A stretch of 8,883 nucleotides of DNA from Xanthobacteraceae bacterium (GTDB taxonomy: Bacteria > Pseudomonadota > Alphaproteobacteria > Rhizobiales > Xanthobacteraceae), in the NCBI GenBank assembly GCA_030037185.1, contig JASHRR010000499.1, positions 1 through 8,883 on the forward strand, read 5' to 3'. Position numbers and translations under genes: made by a program. Below are positions 1 to 6,907 of the stretch, piece after piece. Within the stretch, counting starts at the first letter, position 1; every line of letters begins with the position of its first letter. The notes beneath the pieces were generated by a model. The model was not told the DNA's origin. It saw nothing but the letters and a program-made list of their open reading frames with translations, and searched no databases.

Positions 1-196
1 TTGCGATCCCGACCTATGCAGGATGCCGCCGTGCTCGGGGCCGTCAAGGCGCGGCCTGGAAACGCCGGAGGTGCCTTACGGGCAGAGTGCCGGCCGGCCT
101 TGACGCCCCCTGCGCGCGGCGGCTGCAAGATTTGGCGGTCGGGATGGAAGAATGCTCTCGGCGCGGGTCGAACCAAAGAATTGGACTTGGAAGGGG
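1..196. other. Region without a recognisable gene, left edge
   Basis: No frame here gives a protein I can place. A frame opening at the window edge (TTG at 1) stays open to 432, but its product is low in hydrophobic pattern and rich in Arg, Ala and Gly. It also continues in the wrong frame across the dioxygenase remnant, so it is judged non-coding. Near the right end, GGAAGGGG at 189-196 sits immediately before an ATG at 197 and looks like the former ribosome binding site of the decayed dioxygenase gene. The rest may be its old upstream region, possibly with the tail of another lost gene, but I cannot identify one. Confidence 0.5.
37..110. repeat. Imperfect inverted repeat
   Basis: The left arm at 37-56 contains CGTCAAGG (42-49) and the right arm at 92-110 contains its complement CCTTGACG (98-105). 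Flanking G-runs and C-runs and GGCC blocks extend the pairing to roughly 19 bases with one gap. About 35-40 bases separate the arms. There is no T-run after it, so it is not a typical intrinsic terminator. It could be a remnant hairpin or a chance match in GC-rich DNA. No function is assigned. Confidence 0.3.
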
Positions 197-647
197 ATGA
201 AGAAGCCGGCGGGTCAGATCTGCAAGGCATTGCGTTTGCGTCCTTGCTCCCGCATGTCACAACGGATCATCCCTGCGCACTCAGTGCGTCCACAAGATTG
301 AGCGCAGGTGGGTTCGTTCTGATGAGCGTCAAGGCACCGTCGAGCTTCGTTGTTTTTCGGTCGCAACGAAGGTCACGGCCTGCGTTGCATTTATCATGTT
401 TGGAAATTCGATACCGACGGCCATTGTGTTGATATGCCAAATGAGTCGGGAGGGGACGGCGCGGCGCGACGAATGAAGAGAATCGGTTATCGATGCCAAG
501 AGTTTGGGGGCGTTATCTGGGCATCCGGGCGATCCACCCGATCCGACTGAACCGGAATGGACGCACCTTCCCGATAGTCATCCCTTTGCAACCAAGCGAT
601 TTCACCAATGCAACTGGGCTCAGGCGCTCGAAGGCGATTTTGCGTGA
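197..647 (+). pseudogene. Rieske aromatic-ring-hydroxylating dioxygenase alpha subunit, decayed and truncated 5' remnant
   Basis: An intact relative (phthalate 4,5-dioxygenase-like oxygenase, about 430 residues) would use a Rieske 2Fe-2S centre and a mononuclear iron to dihydroxylate or demethylate an aromatic ring. Read from ATG 197, preceded by GGAAGGGG, residues RLRPCSRMSQ match the family's N-terminal RVGPGTPM block. IIPA follows (the YWIPA block), then AQVGSF. The stretch ASLFFGRNEGHGLRCIYH (344-397) leads into WKFDTDGHCVDMPNES, a textbook second half of the Rieske domain. GGVIW ends at 520. The match then resumes in another frame at 519-644 with EPEWTHLPDS and FATKRFHQCNWAQALEG. Damage: stops at 299-301 and 320-325; the CPHR motif reads SRHR, so one iron-sulphur Cys is lost; a frameshift near 518-524, apparently from a small deletion where WAYMGP should be; an internal deletion after IPA. 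The rest of the gene, including the catalytic iron ligands, is absent. Family assignment is by recalled motifs; the exact substrate class is unknown. Confidence 0.86.
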
Positions 648-2242
648 GCGTAGCGCGAGCTGAGGTCGTAAAAACTGTAGAGGGCGTCGCCCGCAATCAC
701 GCCGGCGCCGAATACAGTCATGTCGCCGAGCAGTTTTTTCGGCGCGAGGCGTTCCCACAGGAAGCGCAGCACGACAGCGACAAGGACTGCCCATCCAGCG
801 AGCGGCCCGCCGAGCAGGAGGCCGGTTCCAAGAAGAATGCCCATCTGCCGACTCGGCCCGCCGATCAGCTGCAGCAACGCCCCCGGGACGGCCCAGATGA
901 ACAGCCATTTGGCTACTTCGGCCGAGGCGCCGGCCTTGATGGAAGCGGCGTAGACCTTGTCAATCGGCGCAACCAGGTTGTTGGCGAAGTAGAACTGGTT
1001 GGCAAAGGCCACGACCAGTCCGGCGACGGCGAACGCAAACATCGCGGCGAAGAGCTGCTGACGGCGACCGTCGCGCTCGAAAGCGGGATCGGCACCCTGG
1101 CCGCGCAGCAGATAGCCGGCCTTGAGGTCGTAACCCATATCGGCGAACGCGGGGCCGGTGGACGCAGTGAAGCCCACCATCACGGTCAGCGCGACCGGCG
1201 GGAATCCGAGCAGGATGCCAACCGCCAGCGTCACCACCGCGGCCCCGAATGCCGGAAACCAGCCGGCGTGCATGCCGGCGAGCCCGACGATCAGCTCGTG
1301 GATGAGCGCAGCGAACGCCGCATATGCGATAAAGCCGAGCAGCATCGGGACAGGCATCGCGGCCCATAGGCCGGCAAGCACCGCCAGCAGCACTGCGATT
1401 GCCAGATAGCCCACGCCGCCGAGCCCGAGCGCGCCGCGCAGGTTGCCGGTGCTCGTGCCGGCGCTTTGCGCCTTGCTGCGATCGGCGCGCAACACCAGCA
1501 CGATGATCTGGACCAGCGCCACCAGACCAGCGCCCAGCATGAAGCCCTGCGGCAGGTAGACTTTGGTGACGTCGCCGCCCGGGAAGATGCCCGCAAAGTT
1601 CGCGTTGTTGAACAGCACCGCCGAATAGCTGCGGATCAAGAGGCCGACGCCGAACATCGTCAACGCCCAGATATTGCCGATGAAGGCCACGCCGAATGCC
1701 GACATCGGAATGCCGAACAGCGCATCGCCGGCCGCCCCCACCGCAAGGCCGCCGCCGAGCACACAGAGCTTGCGGCCGCCTTCGTCGCCGGCCTTGATCG
1801 CTTCGGCGGCGGCCACACCGGGCGGCCACGCACCGGCTGACGGGAAAACCTCGCTGTCGAACATGCGATAGAGCAGGTAGCCGTCGAGCAGCATGGCGAG
1901 AAAAACGCCGAGCAGCATCGGCAAGATGAGCTCCGGCATGCCCATCACGAACGGAATGCCGATGGGAAGCAGCAGCGCGTTGCCAGCGCCGAAGGTCGCA
2001 GCCGAGATCGCGCTCTGCGCGAGGTTCTGCACATGGATCGAGCGCCAGTGGCGGAACGCGGCGAACGGGATTCGGCCGAGCGCCATGCCGCTGAGCGCGC
2101 CGATCAGCGACGTGTTGGTCGTGATGCCGAGCGTCACGATCAGCTGCGTGCCGACGATCGCGCCGACGACGCACAACGGCGCGATCAGCGATAGGCTGGC
2201 CACGCTGAAGAATGCGGGATGCCGCTGCCCGGTCTCTGCCAT
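620..2242 (-). CDS. OPT-family (oligopeptide transporter type) membrane transporter
   Basis: Predicted inner-membrane secondary transporter of 540 residues, with a dozen or more hydrophobic segments spread from about residue 11 to 520. OPT-like signatures are the QNLAQSAISAA segment (72-82, the family's NxxQTxASA block), AWPPGVAAAEAIKAGDEGG (138-156, the family's P-x-G-x-A-x-A-E-x-[IL]-K-A-G block) and ADMGYDLKAGYLLRG (367-381, the family's D-x-x-x-D-L-K-x-G-Y block). OPT proteins import small peptides or metal chelates with protons; the substrate here cannot be read from sequence. It is somewhat shorter than common bacterial OPT proteins. The ATG at 2242 is preceded by a GGGGGA run at very short spacing, and no other in-frame start lies between it and the upstream stop. 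It lies 24 bases after the HyuAB stop, so co-transcription is likely. Its final eight residues and stop (644-620) lie antisense to the dioxygenase remnant, so the C-terminus was probably rewritten by recombination. No terminator is visible downstream. Confidence 0.87.
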   Translation of the reverse strand: MAETGQRHPAFFSVASLSLIAPLCVVGAIVGTQLIVTLGITTNTSLIGALSGMALGRIPFAAFRHWRSIHVQNLAQSAISAATFGAGNALLLPIGIPFVMGMPELILPMLLGVFLAMLLDGYLLYRMFDSEVFPSAGAWPPGVAAAEAIKAGDEGGRKLCVLGGGLAVGAAGDALFGIPMSAFGVAFIGNIWALTMFGVGLLIRSYSAVLFNNANFAGIFPGGDVTKVYLPQGFMLGAGLVALVQIIVLVLRADRSKAQSAGTSTGNLRGALGLGGVGYLAIAVLLAVLAGLWAAMPVPMLLGFIAYAAFAALIHELIVGLAGMHAGWFPAFGAAVVTLAVGILLGFPPVALTVMVGFTASTGPAFADMGYDLKAGYLLRGQGADPAFERDGRRQQLFAAMFAFAVAGLVVAFANQFYFANNLVAPIDKVYAASIKAGASAEVAKWLFIWAVPGALLQLIGGPSRQMGILLGTGLLLGGPLAGWAVLVAVVLRFLWERLAPKKLLGDMTVFGAGVIAGDALYSFYDLSSRYAHAKSPSSA

Positions 2243-2266
2243 TGTCCCCCGCGCCGCTGCTGATGA

Positions 2267-5200
2267 TCACTCCGCCGCGTTTGGAACCTCTTTGCCGCTG
2301 CCATAGACCCGCTCGCCGGCTTCCCCGGAAACGTAGCCGTCGGCGATGTCCTTGGCCAGCCGTGATCTCAGCCGGTCGCACGGCGACCCGTAGCCCGACC
2401 CACCGGACAACTGTACCTCGACGGCGCGGTCGGTGCTCATGAGAGTGACCAGTTCGCCGGTGCCGCAGTTGCGCACGACGGCACCGTTCTCGTCGCGCAC
2501 CACGCCATGCGCGCCGCCGCCCGCCCGGCCGCCGCGCAGACCTTCCGTCGCGATGCCGACGCCTTCCGGATAGACTGAGAACTGGGTCGGCAGCCCATCA
2601 TCGTAAAGCTTTCGCAGGCTGGTGCGGGTACCGAGGCCACCGCGTAATCGGCCGGCGCCGCCGCTGTCGGTGACCAGCGTCTTTTCCAGCACCAGCACTG
2701 GTGCCCTGGTCTCCAGGAGCTCGATCGACGTGTTGGCGGCCGAAGTCGGGTAGAGCAGGGCCGACTTGCCGTCGTCGTGCGCTGAGGCGCCCTGGCCGCC
2801 GCCCATGAAAAAATGATCGGAATACACGCGCCCATCCGCGTCGCAGCCGTAGACGTTGACGGCGTGGGGCAGACCGGTCGCGGCCTGCACCTGGTCGGGC
2901 GCCGCCGTCACCAGCGCCTGGAAAATGTTGGGGGCGATATACCAACCGGTTCGCGTGCGCAGGTTGACCGCCGCCGGTTTGTCGCAATTAAGGATCGAGC
3001 CGGCCGGTGCCATGACGGTGAATGGCCGGTAGCAGCCGGCGTTCGAGCGGGTCCGCGGGGAGAGGATGCACTTAAGCGCGTATGTCGTATGCGCGGCGGA
3101 GTATGTGTAGGTGCAGTTGAGCCCGCCCACGGGCTGCTGCGGCGGCGCGCCCGCGAAATCGACCGCGACGGTGTCGCTCCTCACCGTTACCTTGACTGGA
3201 TAGCGCAGCCTAGTGCCGAGCGGGTTGTTGAAGATCTCTGAGCCATAGACGCCGTCGGGCAGCGCGCGGATGGCCTCCCGCATCGCGTCTTCCGAGCACT
3301 TCTGGATTACGGCGGCGAGCGCGCGCAGGTCGTGCATGCCGTAGTCGGCCATGACGGCGAGGAGACGCTCAGCACCGAGCTGGTTGGCAGCGACGAAGGA
3401 ATGCAGATCGCCGAGCACGTCCGCCGACTTGCGCACGTTCTCGCTCAACAGCGTCATCAGGTCTTCGTTGACCACGCCCCTGCGGTAGAGCTTCATCGGC
3501 GGGATCTGGAAGCCCTCGTCGTAGATTTCCCGGGCGCGCAGCGAATCCTTGGTGCCGCCGATGTCGCTGACGTTGCCGATGGTGGCGGTGAACGCAACGA
3601 GGCGGTCGCCGTGAAACACCGGTGTCACCACCGCGATGTCGAACAGGTGCCCGGCGCACAGCCATGGATCGTTGGTGATGAGAACATCGCCAGGCAGCAG
3701 CGTTTCGGGTGGGAATTTCTGGAGCAACGCTTTGACGGCAATCGGCACAGTGAGATTGAACACAGGCATCGCGCGCGGCGAATGCGCGAGGCTCTCGCCG
3801 TCGGCGTCGAGTAGGTCGCACGCGAAGTCCTGTGCTTCCGAAATGATGAGCGAGAACGCGGTGCGCACGATGGTTTGCCACATCTCCTCGACCACGGTGA
3901 TGAGCCGCGCCCACATGATCTCGAGCGAAACCGGATCGGCCTCGATGAGGGCGCGGGCCTCGGCGAGCGGCATCGCCGGCGTGATCCGGGCGGCAGCCGG
4001 CGCGGCGACTGCGATTGCGAGTCGCAGCGAGCCGGTCGGATCGACGGTGAGGCGGTCGCCCGGCGCGACGACCGTGGTGGCTTCCCGCTCCTCCACGATG
4101 GCAGGGCCCGCTATCTGCATGCCCTCGCGCAGCGCAGCACGGTCATAGACTGGCGTCTCGATGAAGGCCCCGTCAAAGAACGCGCGACGCGCACCCTTAC
4201 ACGCGGCGGCGCCATCGCTTGGCGCCGCCGGCGTGATCGCAAGCTTCGGCTCAGGACCAAGGCAACGCACGCGGATCGAGACAAGCTGCACCGGCACGCC
4301 TTCATAGACAGCGGTGTAGCGCCCAGCGTAGGCGCGCGCGAAATCGGCGCGCAGTCTTGCGAGCGCCACCGCGTCGATCCGGTCCTGCGGCAGCGCCACG
4401 TTAATCTCGTGAAGCTGCCCGAACAGCCGCATGTCGGCCGATCGCTCCGTCGTGATGTGTTCGGCCGGAATGCCGGCGCCCGTGATGCGCGCCGCCACCT
4501 CGGCTTCGAGCCGCGCGACGACCGCGTCGATGCGCTCGGCCGCGTCTGCCTCGTCGAGTCTCAGCGGATGACTCTGCACTTGCTCGAACGACAATGGCGC
4601 GGCGAGAAACCCGAGCGCGGAGGCCGCGCCCGACGCGGGCGGGATGATGACCTCCTGGACGCCCAGGATGCGCGCCACGCCCGCCGCATGGGCGGGGCCG
4701 GCGCCGCCGAACGCGACCATCGCATAGGCGCGCGGGTCAGCGCCCTTTTCGACGATGTGAATGCGCGCCGCCGCCGCCATGCTTTCGGTGACGACGCGAT
4801 GGATGCCGGACGCCGTTTCGATCGCGCTCAGCGAGATTTGCGCGCCAAGCTTGCCGAGCGCCTGCTCGGCCGCAGCCTGGTGGAGCGCCATGCGCCCGCC
4901 AGCAAAGAAGTGCGGATCGTAGTAGCCGAGCATGAGGTTGGCGTCCGTCACGGTCGCCTCGGTGCCGCCGCGCCCGTAGCAGGCAGGGCCTGGATCGGCG
5001 CCGGCCGAGTGCGGCCCGACACGCAGTAATCCGACCTCGTCGATCGAGCCGATCGACCCGCCGCCGGCGCCGATCTCTATCATGTCGATCACCGGCGCTT
5101 TGACCGGGAGGCCCGAGCCCTTCTTGAAGCGATGCACGCGCGCCACCTCCATCTCGGACGCGACCGCGGGCCGGCCTTTCAGGATCAGACACGCCTTCGC

Positions 5201-6088
5201 GGTCGTGCCGCCCATGTCAAACGAGATGACATCGGGCTTGCCGGCGAGACTGCCGAAATAGGCGGTCGCGAGTGCGCCGCCCGCTGGCCCCGATTCGAGC
5301 AGCCGGATCGGCAGCGCGCAGGCGGTGTTCGGCGCGATCAGGCCGCCGGCAGAATGCATGAGATAGAGGCTACCGCGGAAGCCGCGCCGCCGCAGCTCGC
5401 GCTCGAGGCGCGCCACGTAGCGGTCCATCAGGGGCCGAACGAATGCGTTGGCGCAGGTCGTGGCGATGCGCTGATATTCCCACAGCTCGGCCACCACGTC
5501 GGAGGACAACGACATGGTGAGCTCGGGATAAAGTGCGCGGATGGCGGCGCTGGCCGCCCGCTCGTGCGCCGGATTGCGGTAGGCGTGCAGGAAACCGATC
5601 GCGATCGCTTCCACGCCATCGTGTACGAGCGACTGCGCCGCGCGGCGGACCCCGTCAAGATCGAGCGGGATGACGACGTTGCCGTCGCGGTCCATGCGCT
5701 CGGCCACTTCGAGCCGCCGCCGGCGCGGCACCAGCGGATCGGGGTAGCGCAGAAACAGGTCGTAGATGTCGTAGCGTTGTTCGGTGCCTATCTCGAGGAT
5801 GTCGCGGAAGCCCGCCGTTGTCACCAGACCCAGTCTTGCGCCGTTGCGCTCAATCAGCGCGTTGGTGACGAGCGTTGTGCCATGCACGATCTCGCCGATG
5901 TCGGCGAGGGTGAGATTGGCAGCACCGAGGAGCTGGCCAAGACCTTCGAGCGCGCCGGCCGAGGGGTCGGACGGCGTGGTCAGGCACTTGTGCAACCGGA
6001 TCACTGCGCGCTGGCTATCGAGCAGGACGAAATCGGTGAATGTTCCACCGATGTCGAGGCCTATTCGGTAACGCTTGAGGTCTTGCAT
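2267..6088 (-). CDS. Fused HyuA-HyuB hydantoinase/oxoprolinase family protein (ATP-dependent ring-opening amidohydrolase)
   Basis: This 1273-residue protein joins the two subunits of ATP-dependent hydantoinases in one chain. The HyuA half (about 8-690) has the ASKHA-fold nucleotide motifs: LDIGGTFTDFVLLD (11-24), HGTTLVTNALIER (69-81), SFDMGGTTAKAC (289-300) and GAGGGSIGSID (340-350), then a HyuA C-terminal domain (about 505-690). The HyuB half (about 717-1273) starts at DPVSLEIMW, carries NDPWLCAGHLFD (806-817, equivalent to the family NDPxxGGxHxxD) and ends with the usual YGSP...GYVS...ERVYG tail. Relatives hydrolyse 5-oxoproline, N-methylhydantoin or caprolactam using ATP, or carboxylate acetone or acetophenone. 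Fusion and length resemble 5-oxoprolinase, but the first motif reads DIGGTFTD rather than the DRGGTFTD of eukaryotic 5-oxoprolinase, so that substrate is not assumed. Probably cytoplasmic; no signal peptide. The ATG at 6088 puts the first phosphate motif at residue 11, as usual; the ribosome binding site is weak. First gene of an apparent two-gene operon with the OPT transporter. No frameshift is seen. Confidence 0.95.
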   Translation of the reverse strand: MQDLKRYRIGLDIGGTFTDFVLLDSQRAVIRLHKCLTTPSDPSAGALEGLGQLLGAANLTLADIGEIVHGTTLVTNALIERNGARLGLVTTAGFRDILEIGTEQRYDIYDLFLRYPDPLVPRRRRLEVAERMDRDGNVVIPLDLDGVRRAAQSLVHDGVEAIAIGFLHAYRNPAHERAASAAIRALYPELTMSLSSDVVAELWEYQRIATTCANAFVRPLMDRYVARLERELRRRGFRGSLYLMHSAGGLIAPNTACALPIRLLESGPAGGALATAYFGSLAGKPDVISFDMGGTTAKACLILKGRPAVASEMEVARVHRFKKGSGLPVKAPVIDMIEIGAGGGSIGSIDEVGLLRVGPHSAGADPGPACYGRGGTEATVTDANLMLGYYDPHFFAGGRMALHQAAAEQALGKLGAQISLSAIETASGIHRVVTESMAAAARIHIVEKGADPRAYAMVAFGGAGPAHAAGVARILGVQEVIIPPASGAASALGFLAAPLSFEQVQSHPLRLDEADAAERIDAVVARLEAEVAARITGAGIPAEHITTERSADMRLFGQLHEINVALPQDRIDAVALARLRADFARAYAGRYTAVYEGVPVQLVSIRVRCLGPEPKLAITPAAPSDGAAACKGARRAFFDGAFIETPVYDRAALREGMQIAGPAIVEEREATTVVAPGDRLTVDPTGSLRLAIAVAAPAAARITPAMPLAEARALIEADPVSLEIMWARLITVVEEMWQTIVRTAFSLIISEAQDFACDLLDADGESLAHSPRAMPVFNLTVPIAVKALLQKFPPETLLPGDVLITNDPWLCAGHLFDIAVVTPVFHGDRLVAFTATIGNVSDIGGTKDSLRAREIYDEGFQIPPMKLYRRGVVNEDLMTLLSENVRKSADVLGDLHSFVAANQLGAERLLAVMADYGMHDLRALAAVIQKCSEDAMREAIRALPDGVYGSEIFNNPLGTRLRYPVKVTVRSDTVAVDFAGAPPQQPVGGLNCTYTYSAAHTTYALKCILSPRTRSNAGCYRPFTVMAPAGSILNCDKPAAVNLRTRTGWYIAPNIFQALVTAAPDQVQAATGLPHAVNVYGCDADGRVYSDHFFMGGGQGASAHDDGKSALLYPTSAANTSIELLETRAPVLVLEKTLVTDSGGAGRLRGGLGTRTSLRKLYDDGLPTQFSVYPEGVGIATEGLRGGRAGGGAHGVVRDENGAVVRNCGTGELVTLMSTDRAVEVQLSGGSGYGSPCDRLRSRLAKDIADGYVSGEAGERVYGSGKEVPNAAE

Positions 6089-6128
6089 CGGGCAATGGCT
6101 CGTAGGTGAATTGGATCTGTAGCCGTTT

Positions 6129-6134
6129 ATTAAA
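6129..6134 (-). promoter_or_regulatory. Possible -10 element for the HyuAB-OPT operon
   Basis: On the minus strand this reads TTTAAT, five of six matches to the sigma-70 -10 consensus. It sits about 40 bases upstream of the HyuAB start in an AT-rich patch. No good -35 hexamer is found 16-18 bases further upstream, so if real the promoter would probably depend on an activator. This is a weak visual call. Confidence 0.25.
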
Positions 6135-6870
6135 AGTGTACGGCAGCGCCGTCGCCTGGCACCGGCGAAAACCTGTGGGTTCTTCAGTCGTAGCCGCCGC
6201 GACCATTAGTGATTAACCCGCAACGGAATCCGCGGATACCAACAATCGTGTCCCTTATTTTGAATTGGCCGTAATTCCGACGACGCTTGGAGCCCGGATG
6301 CGAATGCCCCAGCCGCAGCTCCTTGTCAGGTTACCTCAAGCGGCACAATAAAGCGAGAGACTGGCGGAATGCAGCACGACCGCTGCTAGCGCGATGGCTG
6401 AGATGCGCTGACCTCAACCCGGCGTCAGCTTGCTGGGGTGCAGCAGCTGAATCCACATGGGGCCTAGGTTGCCCCGGAGAGGTGCCGTTCGCGCTGCAAG
6501 CTGTCATTGCTAAGCCGGATGGCGCTACACCAGTCGAGTGCCCGGCGGCGGCTGTCGGCATCTGCCGACTGCGTGGCCCATCGCCAGTACCCATCGACCG
6601 CATGCGCGGCTCCGAAACGTATTTGGTGCGATTGATCGGTCTCGGGAGTGCCTGGTATCTCGACAGGTGCCGAGACGAGGGTTGCCGGCTCCCGGCCCGA
6701 ACAATCTCCTGACGATTGGTGTATCGTATCACGTCCTTGCCGATTTACCTCGAGGATCGCATCCAGTAACAATATCGTAAGTTAACCCGGCAGTGAGCGG
6801 CATGTTGGATCGCCCGGCTGATGAGGTTGCTGTGATTTTCGTCGAGAAAGATAATCGAGCGCCTCACGTC

Positions 6871-6881
6871 GCTCAGTGAGC
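6871..6881. promoter_or_regulatory. Short perfect palindrome upstream of the molybdenum hydroxylase gene
   Basis: GCTCAGTGAGC has two 5-base arms around a central G and ends 26 bases before the ATG at 6908. Its place in the leader would suit a repressor site or a small hairpin, but 5-base arms are common by chance and no regulator gene is in the window to match it. Confidence 0.2.
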
Positions 6882-6907
6882 AAGGCTGAACATTTGGAAT
6901 CAGACCG

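Larger units (their letters stand above)
6089..6907. other. Divergent intergenic region, 819 bases, no supported gene
   Basis: This separates the leftward HyuAB-OPT operon from the rightward molybdenum hydroxylase gene and should hold both promoters. Frames of 80-141 residues are open within 6287-6780 on both strands, but none shows a recognisable domain, a convincing ribosome binding site or a natural amino-acid pattern, so none is called. Composition is uneven: 6205-6285 and 6700-6790 are clearly richer in A+T than the genes. Short inverted repeats include GAATT/AATTC (6262-6266 and 6273-6277), TCTCG/CGAGA (6658-6662 and 6671-6675), GCCGG/CCGGC (6684-6688 and 6692-6696, no T-run after it) and GTG/CAC ends around 6719-6732. 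No tRNA, riboswitch or regulator gene was recognised. Confidence 0.6.

Noticed and set aside
1..130. Possible tail of a periplasmic solute-binding protein, from short IPTYA-like and GLxAP-like readings
   Set aside because: The matches are too short and in no consistent frame; could not be separated from chance.
1..432. A 143-residue plus-strand frame open from the left edge
   Set aside because: From 197 onward it is in the wrong frame relative to the dioxygenase remnant, and before that it has no recognisable pattern.
960..2381. A 473-residue open frame on the minus strand overlapping the transporter
   Set aside because: It is an out-of-frame shadow of the OPT gene and the end of HyuAB. Its product is extremely Arg-rich with no membrane pattern, as expected in high-GC DNA.
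3875..5029. A 384-residue open frame on the plus strand inside HyuAB
   Set aside because: It is antisense to a well-supported gene, very rich in Arg, Asp, His and Gly, and has no recognisable domain.
5132..6109. A 325-residue plus-strand open frame antisense to the HyuA half
   Set aside because: It mirrors the conserved ATPase motifs of HyuA in antisense; shadow of codon bias.
6684..6696. GCCGG-ctc-CCGGC hairpin as an intrinsic terminator
   Set aside because: The stem is only 5 bases, no T-run follows on either strand, and no gene ends nearby.
6287..6772. Open frames of 141, 133 and 102 residues in the divergent region
   Set aside because: They overlap each other on opposite strands, lack ribosome binding sites and domains, and show no coding-like composition.
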